Shown: positions 16,698 to 25,383, counted from the first letter of the stretch. The stretch: DNA of 64,000 nt from Pseudomonas marincola (GCF_900116605.1 NZ_FPBC01000001.1:1-64000); one strand, 5' to 3'. Notes: generated from the letters alone by a model not told the origin. Program-made: numbers and translations.

Positions 16698-17903
16698 TCA
16701 GATACGTTCAATGATGGTGGCGATACCCATACCGCCGCCGACACACAGCGTCGCAAGGCCGTAACGCAACTCACGCGCTTCGAGTTCGTCGAGCAAGGTG
16801 CCAAGAATCGCGCAGCCGGTCGCGCCGAGCGGATGGCCCATGGCAATCGAGCCACCATTGACGTTGACCCGCGATTCATCAACGGCCATTTCCTTCATGA
16901 ACTTCATCACCACAGAGGCAAACGCCTCATTGACCTCAAACAAGTCGATATCACTGACTTGCAGCCCGGCTTTGGCCAGCACTTTGCGCGTAGCAGGCGC
17001 CGGGCCGGTGAGCATGATGGTCGGGTCGGTGCTGGTCACCGCCGTGGCAACAATCCGTGCGCGTGGTTTCAAGCCCAACTCTTCGCCCTTGGCCTTGGAG
17101 CCGATCAGCATCAGCGCCGAGCCATCGACAATGCCCGAGCTGTTGCCTGGCGTGTGTACGTGCTCGATTTTTTCGAGGTGGCTGTAAACCTGCAACGCGG
17201 TGCTGTCGAAACCCATCTGGCCGACCATGGCAAAGCTTGGCTTCAAACTCCCCAAGCCTTCAAGCGTCGAGTCCGCGCGGATGAACTCGTCATGATCAAG
17301 CAGCACCACACCATTTTGATCGGTGACCGGAATCAGCGACTTGTCGAATGAGCCATCACCGCGTGCGCGTGCGGCCTTCTGTTGAGAGCGCATGGCATAG
17401 CTGTCGACATCTGTGCGGCTAAAGCCTTCGAGGGTTGCGATCAGGTCGGCTCCAATACCCTGCGGGGTGAAATGGGTGTGCATGTTGGTTTGCGGGTCCA
17501 TCACCCACGCACCGCCATCAGAGCCCATCGGCACGCGCGACATCGACTCGATACCGCCAACCACAACCAAATCTTCAAAACCCGAGCGAACCTTCATCGC
17601 CCCCAGGTTCACGGCTTCGAGCCCGGAGGCGCAAAAACGATTGAGCTGTACGCCGGAAACGCTGACATCCCAATCGGCAACCATGGCTGCTGTTTTGGCT
17701 ATGTCTGCGCCCTGATCTCCGACCGGCGTGACGCAGCCGAGCACAATGTCATCGACCTGGCTGGTATCGAGGTTGTTGCGCGCCTGCAACGCGCGCAGTA
17801 GTCCAGCCACCAGATTCACGGGCTTGACGCTGTAAAGCGCGCCGTCTTTCTTGCCTTTACCACGGGGCGTGCGCACTGCATCGAATATGAATGCTTCGTT
17901 CAT
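16698..17903 (-). CDS. acetyl-CoA C-acyltransferase (thiolase)
   Basis: A 401-residue thiolase completing beta-oxidation by cleaving 3-ketoacyl-CoA. The acylated cysteine is in [15 protein letters not shown] (Cys near residue 90). The C-terminal catalytic motifs are [18 protein letters not shown] (His near 358) and [15 protein letters not shown] at the very end. GAGGACGAC precedes the ATG. It is the first gene of the operon with the FadJ-like protein downstream. This separate pair resembles the PA1736-PA1737 type of Pseudomonas rather than the fadBA5 operon (recalled from memory). Confidence 0.94.
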   Translation of the reverse strand: MNEAFIFDAVRTPRGKGKKDGALYSVKPVNLVAGLLRALQARNNLDTSQVDDIVLGCVTPVGDQGADIAKTAAMVADWDVSVSGVQLNRFCASGLEAVNLGAMKVRSGFEDLVVVGGIESMSRVPMGSDGGAWVMDPQTNMHTHFTPQGIGADLIATLEGFSRTDVDSYAMRSQQKAARARGDGSFDKSLIPVTDQNGVVLLDHDEFIRADSTLEGLGSLKPSFAMVGQMGFDSTALQVYSHLEKIEHVHTPGNSSGIVDGSALMLIGSKAKGEELGLKPRARIVATAVTSTDPTIMLTGPAPATRKVLAKAGLQVSDIDLFEVNEAFASVVMKFMKEMAVDESRVNVNGGSIAMGHPLGATGCAILGTLLDELEARELRYGLATLCVGGGMGIATIIERI

Positions 17904-18357
17904 GTCGTCCTCATTCCTCCACGGGTGGGAGTTTGGCGGCGGTCACACCAGCTTTGGCTGGCACTCTACCGGTTCAGACTCCACCATACGCGCCAGCCCA
18001 GCGGACTCAATGACAGAACTGCTCAGGCCAATTGACCTGAGCGCTCAGACGAACGGTCAAATACTGGCGCTTTAGTGGCCAGCTCTGGAATTTCCTGTCT
18101 AGCGCAAGGGCTGCTCAATTCCTCGCGCATCAATTAATAACCATAAACACAAGAACGTGTGGCTTTAGAAACCAAATCTTATAAACAGAACTTCTCAGTC
18201 CCCCTACAGTTACCCGTGCTGGCAGTAAACGCGAGAGCGGTTCTGCGCATGATTCGCTGCCGGGTTTTGCCGGAGCGGTTAGCACCACACCGGGCACTTT
18301 AAAGAGCTACTGGCTTTTGCTTGAAAGTCGCCCCATTAACAAAAAGGGTATCTGGCC
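17904..18357. other. intergenic region upstream of the thiolase operon
   Basis: 454 bp with no coding frame I can support. It must contain the leftward thiolase promoter and the signals for the small rightward gene at 18358. I see no strong sigma-70 match, terminator or repeat; a short GCCGGGTTTTGCCGG inverted pair occurs near 18258-18272. Confidence 0.5.
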
Positions 18358-18453
18358 ATGTTCAAACAGCCTAAGTACCGTCAGGCAGGTCTCATCGTCT
18401 TTGCGATTACCGTGGTGCTGATTCTGCCCAATCTCACGCGCCTGGTTAATTAA
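18358..18453 (+). CDS. predicted 31-residue single-span membrane protein
   Basis: A short frame below usual gene-calling limits: MFKQPKYRQAGLIVFAITVV, then LILPNLTRLVN and TAA. A positively charged head (Lys3, Lys6, Arg8) is followed by about 18 hydrophobic residues and a short tail, the standard look of a small single-span inner-membrane protein with its N-terminus inside. AAGGG lies about nine bases upstream. It sits 83 bp before the rhodanese gene on the same strand. I do not know a function. Codon choice is like that of neighbouring genes, which supports translation. Confidence 0.5.
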   Translation: MFKQPKYRQAGLIVFAITVVLILPNLTRLVN

Positions 18454-18536
18454 CCGGGCTTGGCAATTCCCGTCTGACATTCGACCGCTAAGCGCAATAT
18501 GCTAGGGTGATTCTCACCGTTCAGTTGAGAGACGCC

Positions 18537-18896
18537 ATGCGTATTCTTTGTGCTTTTGCCCTCATGTTTTTCAGCCTGATGACTCAGGCCAGCGATACTC
18601 AGCTAAACGCCGCACTTGAGGCGCTCAAAGCCCCGCAAACAGTCCTGATAGATGTGCGCACCCAGCCTGAATTCGCGGCGGGCTCAATTGCCGGCGCCAC
18701 ACGCATCGGCCACGAGCAGATTGCCCAACAAATAGGCCAACTGAGCCCGGACAAAGACACCCCGATTGTTCTCTATTGCCGCAGCGGCGCACGCTCAGGC
18801 ATTGCGCAAAACACCCTGCAAGCCATGGGCTATCGCAATGTGATCAATGCCGGCGGTTATGAAGCGCTGGCCAAGGCGCTGGAGACACAGCCATGA
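18537..18896 (+). CDS. periplasmic single-domain rhodanese
   Basis: A 119-residue protein with a signal peptide (MRILCAFALMFFSLMTQAS) and one rhodanese domain. The active-site loop is YCRSGARSG (Cys81), with the VLIDVRTQPEFAAGSI strand-helix at about 36-51. Rhodaneses transfer sulfane sulfur to thiophilic acceptors; a periplasmic one may handle thiosulfate or sulfide oxidation intermediates. I start at ATG 18537 since the frame 30 bp upstream lacks a signal peptide at its N-terminus. Its TGA overlaps the ATG of the cytochrome gene (ATGA), so the two are translationally coupled. Confidence 0.88.
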   Translation: MRILCAFALMFFSLMTQASDTQLNAALEALKAPQTVLIDVRTQPEFAAGSIAGATRIGHEQIAQQIGQLSPDKDTPIVLYCRSGARSGIAQNTLQAMGYRNVINAGGYEALAKALETQP

Positions 18897-19702
18897 CGCG
18901 CCTGCTCGGGGTATTCCTTGCTGCTTTGCTGTTCAGCGCCACCAGCCACAGCGCGCAGCTCAGTGTGCAAACCAATATCGGCACCCAGCACTGGTCGAGT
19001 GAACAATTGCTTGCCCATCCGCAGGTGCAGACTGTCAGCATCCCGGCCGATGTCAGCTACAAGAAACCCATGCAGTACCGTGCTGTGCCGCTCAAGGCAC
19101 TGCTGGGTGAACTGCAACCGCACGATCATTTACAGGCGATCGCACTCGACGGCTTTGCTGCCGAATTACCGATGCCGGTTATTCTAGGCAACACAGCAGC
19201 ACAAGCCTGGCTGGCGGTGGAAGACCCTAAAGATCCGTGGCCTGCACTGGCTGCGGGAAAGCCAAGTGCCGGGCCGTTTTATCTGGTCTGGCTGAACCCC
19301 GAAGCCAGCGGCATTGGCGCGGAACAGTGGCCGTTTCAAATTGCCAGCTTGCGCCAGCAAACCTCTGTAGCGCAGCGTTACCCTGCGCTGGTACCGGGTG
19401 AGGATGCGAGCACACAGGTTGAACGTGGATTTGTCCAGTTTCAGAAAAACTGCCTGGCCTGCCACCGTCTCAACGGCGCTGGCGATGCGCAGTTCGGGCC
19501 CGATCTGAACGTGCCGCACAACCCCACCGAGTATCTGGCCGGGGATTTTCTAAAGTCCTACATCCGTGACCCGCAGAGCCTGCGCCGCTGGCCACAAGGC
19601 AAGATGCCCGGATTCGACAGCCGCGCCATCAGCGATGAGCAACTCATCGACCTGATCGCCTATCTGGCGCACATGGTGCAGCACAAGGTTCAGCTGCCCT
19701 AG
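18893..19702 (+). CDS. periplasmic cytochrome c with an N-terminal sulfite-oxidase-like domain
   Basis: 269 residues with a signal peptide (about 1-21). Residues about 22-155 contain segments (PLKALLGEL, ELPMPVILGN, EQWPFQIASL) like the oxidoreductase molybdopterin-binding fold of sulfite oxidases, but much shortened, with no obvious molybdenum-ligating Cys. This part is tentative. The C-terminal third is a mono-haem cytochrome c: CLACH at 187-191 and a likely axial Met in KMPGF (Met238). Coupling to the rhodanese suggests electron removal during periplasmic sulfur chemistry, by inference. The gene ends 3 bp before the convergent Anbu gene. Confidence 0.8.
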   Translation: MTRLLGVFLAALLFSATSHSAQLSVQTNIGTQHWSSEQLLAHPQVQTVSIPADVSYKKPMQYRAVPLKALLGELQPHDHLQAIALDGFAAELPMPVILGNTAAQAWLAVEDPKDPWPALAAGKPSAGPFYLVWLNPEASGIGAEQWPFQIASLRQQTSVAQRYPALVPGEDASTQVERGFVQFQKNCLACHRLNGAGDAQFGPDLNVPHNPTEYLAGDFLKSYIRDPQSLRRWPQGKMPGFDSRAISDEQLIDLIAYLAHMVQHKVQLP

Positions 19703-19705
19703 CCA

Positions 19706-20440
19706 CTACAAGCCATAGCAGTTGCTCGGTTCGGGCAATTCAGTGAGGGCTTTGCTCAGCTCCGAGCTCCAGCGCTGGCGAATCAGGTTGTAGTACTCAT
19801 CATCTTCTTCAACCCTAAAGCCTGCCGGAATATTCAGGCTGTCACTGTGATACACCAACACATCCAGCGGCATGCCCACCGACAAGTTGCTGCGCAGGGT
19901 CGAGTCGAACGAGATCAAGGCGCAGCGCAGCGCATCCTGCAAGCTGCTGAAGCAGTCCAGCGAGCGATCCAGTATCGGCTTGCCGTATTTGCTCTCGCCA
20001 ATCTGGAAGTAAGGCGTGTCTTCGGTGGCGGCAATAAAGTTGCCTTGCGGGTAGATATTGTAAAGCTCAGGCGCCCCACCCTGAATCTGCCCGCCGAGCA
20101 AGAACGAGCAGCTCATGTCCACGCCTTTGGCCAGCACGCCCTGCATATCACGCTCGAGCACTTCGCGCATGGTGTCACTCACCAAAGTGGTCGCAGCAAA
20201 TAGGCTGCTCACGCTGTTCAGGTTGACCCAGTCCGTGTTGAGCCGCTGCTGCAACAAGCTGATGACCGCCTGCGAGGTGGCCAGATTGCCAGCCGACTGC
20301 AGGACAATCAGCCGCTCGCCTGCCACACCAAATACATGCAGCTTGCGAAAGGTCGCGATATGGTCGATACCGGCATTGGTGCGGGTATCCGAGATGAACA
20401 CCAGTCCGGCTGTGAGTTTGGCTGCCACGCAATAGGTCAT
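19706..20440 (-). CDS. Anbu, proteasome-related (ancestral beta subunit) peptidase
   Basis: A 244-residue Ntn-hydrolase of the proteasome beta/HslV superfamily. After removal of Met1 the protein begins with Thr, the expected nucleophile. Asp18 (ISDTRTNAG) and Lys33 (TFRKLH) give the Thr1-Asp17-Lys32/33 array. Anbu proteins assemble into open helical rings. Most members are shown or suspected to have weak or special peptidase activity. It is the last gene of a leftward cluster: circularly permuted ATP-grasp, alpha-E protein, transglutaminase, Anbu. That conserved cluster has been proposed in comparative genomics to make and remove peptide tags; no substrate is evident here. Confidence 0.94.
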   Translation of the reverse strand: MTYCVAAKLTAGLVFISDTRTNAGIDHIATFRKLHVFGVAGERLIVLQSAGNLATSQAVISLLQQRLNTDWVNLNSVSSLFAATTLVSDTMREVLERDMQGVLAKGVDMSCSFLLGGQIQGGAPELYNIYPQGNFIAATEDTPYFQIGESKYGKPILDRSLDCFSSLQDALRCALISFDSTLRSNLSVGMPLDVLVYHSDSLNIPAGFRVEEDDEYYNLIRQRWSSELSKALTELPEPSNCYGL

Positions 20441-20464
20441 GATTAATCCCTTAAAAAGACAAAA

Positions 20465-20493
20465 CGCTCAGACCAGACAAGCCGGGCTGAGCG
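20465..20493 (-). other. hairpin between transglutaminase and Anbu genes
   Basis: CGCTCAG (20465-20471) pairs with CTGAGCG (20487-20493) in the 74-bp gap within the operon. No strong T-run follows on the minus strand, so it may stabilise or partly attenuate the transcript rather than end it. Confidence 0.5.
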
Positions 20494-20514
20494 CGTGTTG
20501 AGGCTACAAAGTGG

Positions 20515-21312
20515 TTACTGTTCTTGAACCATGGGCGTCGATGCAACTTCGACCCGGGCACGCATTTGCTCGATACCGCCACCGCGCCGCATGCCGCGTA
20601 CCGGACAGGCATCCAGATAGTCCAGCCCGACCGCCAACTTCAAGTGACGCGACGGTTTATCCAGGCAGTTGGTGACGTCAAAACTGTACCAGGCATCATC
20701 CAGCCAGGCCTCGGCCCATGCATGGCTGGCCAGATGATCACTGCTGTCTGTGTACAGGTAACCCGAGACATAACGCGCCGGAATCCCCAACGCGCGTGCA
20801 CAGGCAAGAAACGCATGCGCATGGTCCTGGCACACCCCTTGGCGGCCGGCGAAGGCTTGCGCCGCGCTGGTCTCAATCGCCGTAGTGCCCGGCACATATT
20901 CAATATGCGAATTGAGCGCGTGCATCAGGTCGATCAGAGCACTGCGGTCACGTCGGTCGTGACACTGCTTGAGGCTGAATTCGCGCAATGCATCATCCGC
21001 CTCGGTTAATTGGGTGAAGCGCAAGAATGGATAAGCTGAAAGCGCTTCGTGTTCGGCTTCAAGGGTCTCGTTGATTTCGACCACGCCCTGCGCGCCGATT
21101 ACAATCGACTCGTGCGGCTCGTCCATGGTCAGCACATGCAGAATATTGCCGTACGGGTCGACCTGCGCACGCACCGGCCGCGGCAGATTCAGCTGCCAGT
21201 TGAGCACTTGCTGGCGTTCACTGTCGTGCGGGGTCATGCGTAAATACTGGATGCTTGCCCGCACCTGATCTTCATAGTGATAGGTCGTGTCGTGGCTGAT
21301 AGAAAGTCTCAT
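20515..21312 (-). CDS. transglutaminase-like cysteine protease of the Anbu cluster
   Basis: 265 residues with the bacterial transglutaminase N-terminal beta domain (about 1-80, MRLSISHDTTYHYEDQVRAS) followed by a papain-fold core. The triad is clear: Cys161 (GVCQDHAHAF), His197 (SHAWAEAW) and Asp212 (YSFDVTN). Such proteins usually act as amidases or cross-linkers on peptide bonds. Its ATG overlaps the TGA of the alpha-E gene (ATGA), so the two are made together; Anbu follows 74 bp later. No signal peptide, hence cytosolic. Confidence 0.93.
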   Translation of the reverse strand: MRLSISHDTTYHYEDQVRASIQYLRMTPHDSERQQVLNWQLNLPRPVRAQVDPYGNILHVLTMDEPHESIVIGAQGVVEINETLEAEHEALSAYPFLRFTQLTEADDALREFSLKQCHDRRDRSALIDLMHALNSHIEYVPGTTAIETSAAQAFAGRQGVCQDHAHAFLACARALGIPARYVSGYLYTDSSDHLASHAWAEAWLDDAWYSFDVTNCLDKPSRHLKLAVGLDYLDACPVRGMRRGGGIEQMRARVEVASTPMVQEQ

Positions 21313-22259
21313 GCAACCTCCAGATAGGACGCTTGAATGGTTTGGCCCAATTCGCGGACCACCTGGATAAAATCCGTCAGCCAGGTATGCAACCCTTCTT
21401 CAAGCACTTCATCAATGACGGTGTATTGCAGCCGCGCGAGCAATTCGGCGGCCAGACGTTGTGCAGGCCGGCCGTTGTCACCCGGCAAGCCACTGAGCAT
21501 CAGATTCAACTCGTCTACACAGGCTCGTAGTGAGCGCGGAAGTTCTGGGCGTAACAGCAATAACTCGGACACCCGTCTCGAGTTGGGTGAGCCCCGATAG
21601 ATTTCGGCAAAGGCTTCGAACGATGACAACGCCCGAAGCAAAGCGGTCCATTGGTAATAGCTGCGGGCCGGTCGCCCGTCAATTTCGTCGATGTCCTCGC
21701 CCAGCAATTCATAGCGCGCATCGAGCAAACGCAAGGTGTTGTCGGCGCGCTCGATAAAGGTGCCCAGACGAATGAACCGGTACGGCTCGCCCCGCATGAT
21801 GGTGCCGAACGTAGCGCCACGGAACAGGTGCGAGCGCTGCTTGACCCACTCACAGAAGTGGCTGATACCGTAACGGCCAAGCCCCTGTTCGGAGATGCCG
21901 CGAATCTCCAGCCAGGTTGAGTTGATGTTCTCCCACATGTCTGCCGTGATGCGCCCGCGCACTGCATGCGCGTTGGTACGGGCAGCTTGCAGGCAACAAT
22001 AGATACTCGCCGGGTTCTGCGGATCGAGAGCGAAAAAGGTCAGCATGCGTTCGGCATGCATCTGTCCGTACTTTTCCAGGTACTCGTCCAGCGTGCCCGT
22101 AATCAGCAACGGCATGGCCAATTCATCGAGGCCATGTTTGCTGCCGTCTTGTGGCATCAGCGACAGTGAATAACTGACATCGAGCATTCGTGCGAGGTTT
22201 TCAGCACGTTCCAGATAACGCGACATCCAGTACAAATCCGAGGCAGTTCGACTCAACAT
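21309..22259 (-). CDS. alpha-E domain protein (DUF403)
   Basis: A 316-residue, all-alpha protein starting MLSRTASDLYWMSRYLERAE, the standard opening of the alpha-E family. A start 75 bp upstream adds a non-conserved leader, so I chose ATG 22259. It contains Arg/Glu-rich helices (DNTLRLLDARYELL, TFIERADNT) and no catalytic motif that I recognise. The domain nearly always occurs with circularly permuted ATP-grasp and transglutaminase proteins and is often fused to them, so it is probably a partner or tag-recognition subunit. It is 143 bp downstream of the ATP-grasp gene. Confidence 0.9.
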   Translation of the reverse strand: MLSRTASDLYWMSRYLERAENLARMLDVSYSLSLMPQDGSKHGLDELAMPLLITGTLDEYLEKYGQMHAERMLTFFALDPQNPASIYCCLQAARTNAHAVRGRITADMWENINSTWLEIRGISEQGLGRYGISHFCEWVKQRSHLFRGATFGTIMRGEPYRFIRLGTFIERADNTLRLLDARYELLGEDIDEIDGRPARSYYQWTALLRALSSFEAFAEIYRGSPNSRRVSELLLLRPELPRSLRACVDELNLMLSGLPGDNGRPAQRLAAELLARLQYTVIDEVLEEGLHTWLTDFIQVVRELGQTIQASYLEVA

Positions 22260-22402
22260 AATCAGCCCATGCTCACAGTAATGTGCCAACGCGGAGGCCT
22301 GCAGCCAAAACGGTGCAGAACGTGGTGTGATCAATGCCTGGCATAAACCCTCCTTGTTGTCTTGTTGATAGCCCGCAATGCAGTCTGCGCATTGCCCTTG
22401 TT

Positions 22403-23812
22403 CTAGTCCTCGACGACCCAGGTATCCTTGGTGCCACCGCCTTGCGATGAGTTAACGACCAAGGAGCCCTCACGCAGCGCCACGCGCGTCAAACCGCCCG
22501 GCACCAGCCGGGTTTCGCGGCCAGACAATACAAATGGGCGCAAGTCGATATGCCGCGGTGCAATGCCCTGTTCAACAAAGGTTGGACAGGTCGAAAGGCA
22601 CAAGGTTGGCTGAGCGATGTAAGCATGGGGCTTGGCGATCAGGCGGGCGCGGAACGCCTCGATCTCAGCCTTGCTGGCAGCCGGGCCCACCAACATGCCA
22701 TAGCCACCCGAGCCTTGAGTTTCCTTGACCACCAACTCACTCAGATTAGCCAGCACATGTGACAGATCAGCCGGTTTACGGCACTGCCAGGTCGGCACGT
22801 TCTTGAGAATCGGCTCTTCAGTGAGATAGAAACGTATCATTTCATCGACGTAGGGATAGATCGATTTATCGTCCGCCACCCCGGTGCCAATGGCGTTGGC
22901 CAGCACCACATTGCCCGAGCGATAGGTCGAAAGCAGCCCGGGTACGCCAAGCATTGAATCCGGATTGAATGCCAGCGGATCAAGGAAGGCATCATCGAGG
23001 CGGCGGTAAATCACATCGACCTGCTTGGGACCTGAAGTGGTGCGCATGAACAGTTTGTCATCACGCACATACAGGTCCGCGCCTTCGACCAACTCGACAC
23101 CCATCTCACGCGCCAGAAACGCATGCTCAAAATAGGCACTGTTGAAGCGCCCCGGCGTAAGCACCACCACGGTCGGATTGTCGAGCGGTGATGAGGCGCG
23201 CAGCGTGTCGAGCAACAGGCTCGGGTAATGATCAATGGGTGCTACCCGCTGCGCCGCGAACAACTCGGGAAACAGGCGCATCATCATCTTGCGGTCTTCG
23301 AGCATGTAGCTCACACCGCTGGGCGTGCGCAGGTTGTCTTCGAGGACGTAATAGCTGCCGTCGCCATCGCGCACCAGATCGACACCGGCAATGTGCGCGT
23401 AGGTATTGCGATGCAGATCGAGCCCCTGCATGGCCAACTGGTAACAGTCGTTCGCCAGCACCTGCTCGGCTGGAATCACACCGGCCTTGATGATTCTCTG
23501 ATCGTGATAGAGATCGGTGAGGAACATGTTCAATGCCTGAACACGCTGGATACAGCCTCGCTCGACCACGGCCCATTCACTGGCTGGGATACTGCGCGGG
23601 ATGATGTCGAATGGGATCAGCCGTTCGGTGCCCTGATCATCGCCGTAAAGCGTGAAGGTAATCCCAGCACGGTGGAATAACAGGTCGGCTTCACGGCGGC
23701 GCTGCGCCAGCAGATCTTGCGGGGTTTCGGCTAACCAGCGGGTGAAGTCACGATAATGTGAACGGCACTCACCATTGGCCATATACATTTCGTCATAAAA
23801 GCTGCGGGCCAT
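22403..23812 (-). CDS. circularly permuted ATP-grasp ligase (DUF404/DUF407)
   Basis: 469 residues of the circularly permuted ATP-grasp family, first gene of the Anbu cluster. Recognisable parts are the N-terminal FHRAGITFTLYGD, the NDCYQLAMQGLDLHRNTYAHIAG region (about 120, quoted in part), the VLEDNLRTPSGVSYMLEDR metal/ATP loop (about 157-175) and the C-terminal LVVNSSQGGGTKDTWVV. Relatives are predicted carboxylate-amine ligases that form peptide bonds using ATP. AAGGAG six bases before ATG fixes the start. Expected role: adding an amino acid or short peptide to an unknown acceptor, with the transglutaminase and Anbu acting in processing or removal. Confidence 0.93.
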   Translation of the reverse strand: MARSFYDEMYMANGECRSHYRDFTRWLAETPQDLLAQRRREADLLFHRAGITFTLYGDDQGTERLIPFDIIPRSIPASEWAVVERGCIQRVQALNMFLTDLYHDQRIIKAGVIPAEQVLANDCYQLAMQGLDLHRNTYAHIAGVDLVRDGDGSYYVLEDNLRTPSGVSYMLEDRKMMMRLFPELFAAQRVAPIDHYPSLLLDTLRASSPLDNPTVVVLTPGRFNSAYFEHAFLAREMGVELVEGADLYVRDDKLFMRTTSGPKQVDVIYRRLDDAFLDPLAFNPDSMLGVPGLLSTYRSGNVVLANAIGTGVADDKSIYPYVDEMIRFYLTEEPILKNVPTWQCRKPADLSHVLANLSELVVKETQGSGGYGMLVGPAASKAEIEAFRARLIAKPHAYIAQPTLCLSTCPTFVEQGIAPRHIDLRPFVLSGRETRLVPGGLTRVALREGSLVVNSSQGGGTKDTWVVED

Positions 23813-24225
23813 GCTCTGCTCCTTGTCACCCGATTGATGTGGAGCATTGCAAGGCCTGAGCCAGTCTGATTAATTGTTATTAATCAATTAGTTATAGCCC
23901 ACGAAAAACAGAGCCGCACCAAAACAGCCCACGTGAACTGCGCCCAGCAAAGCCAATGCTCCAAACCAAAGCACATTTTGCGCAGAAGGTTTGCATCAAG
24001 GTGTTACTTGTACGCGCCAGCCACTTTTGCAGCAACAAACCACTCGTTAGGTTCATGCAAGTTTCATAATTGGCGCCAACACCCACGAAGAGCATAGCTG
24101 GGTGTTGCATCACGACTGACCGACCTGATGTTTGGGAGCATTGCGCTCAGCGTTGTTGCAGACAGTTCTGATTGGGCAAATGGGCAGGCCCGGGCACGCA
24201 CAAACCCGAGCCGTTGCCGTACAGA
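23813..24225. other. intergenic region between the Anbu cluster and an amidotransferase gene
   Basis: 413 bp without a supportable gene. AT-rich near 23870-23895 (ATTATTAATCAATTAG), which probably includes the leftward promoter of the Anbu cluster. The minus-strand frame at 23892-24113 is Cys/Trp-rich, lacks a ribosome-binding site and resembles nothing known to me. Confidence 0.5.
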
Positions 24226-24933
24226 TCAAGCCGCCATCATGGCCAGCCAATGCCGGTAAAAACCCTCGGCGGTGCGATTGAGATCACGCACGCGTTGCTG
24301 AAGATTGCTCAGCATCGTGTCCAGCGATTGCTGGCTCGGCTCGGATGGATCAAGCAAGTGCGACCAGTCGCCCAGCCATTGGCGGACGAGCTCCTCGGTC
24401 ATTTCAGGGTGACCTTGCAGCGCCAGAATCTTATCGCCCCAGGCAAATGCCTGATTCTCACACCACGGGTTACGCAGCAGAGGCTGCGCGCCGTCAGGGA
24501 GCATGAAGGTGTCGCCATGCCATTGGAAAATATCAAACTGCTCTGGCAGATGACTCAACCACGGGCTCTGCGCCGCCGTGGGCGTACGCTCAAGGGTTTG
24601 CCAGCCGCTCTCGGTGTAGGGCATTTTGTGGATCTGCGCGCCGAGCGCCTTGGCTAGCAACTGGCCGCCAAGACAATGGCCGATCATGGGTATGTCGCGT
24701 CGGATAAAGTGCTGCAACGCAGCGACTTCGGTTTGCAGCCACGGCAACGGATCATTAACGCTCATGGGCCCGCCCATGATGGCGACCGCCTTGGGCCGGT
24801 CGAGGTCAAGACCGTCGAGCTCACCCAGATCAACACGCAACACGCTGAAATCCAGCTGCGCCTCATCCAGCACCCGGGCAAGGTGGCCAGGGTGGCAATA
24901 ATCAATGTGGGTCAGAATTACTATATCGGTCAT
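24226..24933 (-). CDS. class I glutamine amidotransferase (free-standing)
   Basis: A 235-residue protein. The start ATG at 24933 has AGGAGG five bases upstream; an upstream codon adds six residues only. The nucleophile is in MIGHCLGGQLLAKALGA (Cys near residue 87), and the triad His is in LALQGHPEMTEEL. This subfamily includes GMP-synthase-like and gamma-glutamyl hydrolase-type proteins (e.g. glutamine amidotransferases of polyamine or nitrogen metabolism). No partner synthetase is adjacent; rraB-like lies upstream. It is distinct from the amidotransferase at 13554-14282. Confidence 0.86.
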   Translation of the reverse strand: MTDIVILTHIDYCHPGHLARVLDEAQLDFSVLRVDLGELDGLDLDRPKAVAIMGGPMSVNDPLPWLQTEVAALQHFIRRDIPMIGHCLGGQLLAKALGAQIHKMPYTESGWQTLERTPTAAQSPWLSHLPEQFDIFQWHGDTFMLPDGAQPLLRNPWCENQAFAWGDKILALQGHPEMTEELVRQWLGDWSHLLDPSEPSQQSLDTMLSNLQQRVRDLNRTAEGFYRHWLAMMAA

Positions 24934-24991
24934 AACAGCCTCCTGCGCCAAGTTTGCGGCATGCAGGCGGTGCGGTCGAGCATTCGGTGAT

Positions 24992-25020
24992 ACACCGGCT
25001 GGCCAGTAACCAGCCGGTGT
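24992..25020 (-). terminator. hairpin downstream of the rraB-like gene
   Basis: ACACCGGCTGG (24992-25002) pairs with CCAGCCGGTGT (25010-25020). The 11-bp stem lies 22 bp past the rraB-like stop; no long T-run follows, so it may be a weak terminator or an RNA-stabilising element. Confidence 0.6.
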
Positions 25021-25041
25021 GGTGACGCGGATGTCACTGAA

Positions 25042-25383
25042 TCAAGGGTTTAGACGCTTGAGCTCCTGCGTCACACCCCAGCCTTCAAGTTTACCTCCCT
25101 GCGGAATTACCAGCGCTTCAAGGTCTTGTTCAAAGTCACCAATACCGTGGTATGTCGCAAACATCACCTTGCTTACTTGCAGGTGCCAGGCACCGTCTTC
25201 TCGCACGGTAATCTGGGTGTTGCATGACTCTCCACGAAAGTTTTTAGCCACTGTGCGGGCCCGCTCCTCATCCGGGAAAATGGCGTAGAACTCGATTGGG
25301 TGAAAGGCCGAAAAATCAAAACCGCCCTCTTTCATCCGCTGCAGTACATTGCTGCTGACATCATCATGCATGGCTGTGCTCAT
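25042..25383 (-). CDS. RraB-like ribonuclease E inhibitor family protein
   Basis: A 113-residue acidic protein of the RraB/DUF1260 type. Features: an N-terminal helix SSNVLQRMKEGGFDFS, the FYAIFPDEERARTVAKNF strand-helix (about residues 32-49), and GIGDFEQDLEALVIP followed by LEGWGVTQEL near the C-terminus. E. coli RraB binds RNase E and changes mRNA decay; whether this distant homologue does so is not shown. GAGGGGG seven bases before ATG supports the start. It stands alone, followed by a hairpin. Confidence 0.7.
   Translation of the reverse strand: MSTAMHDDVSSNVLQRMKEGGFDFSAFHPIEFYAIFPDEERARTVAKNFRGESCNTQITVREDGAWHLQVSKVMFATYHGIGDFEQDLEALVIPQGGKLEGWGVTQELKRLNP

Noticed and set aside
23892..24113. 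73-residue minus-strand frame in the gap before the Anbu cluster
   Set aside because: No ribosome-binding site, odd composition and no similarity that I recognise.
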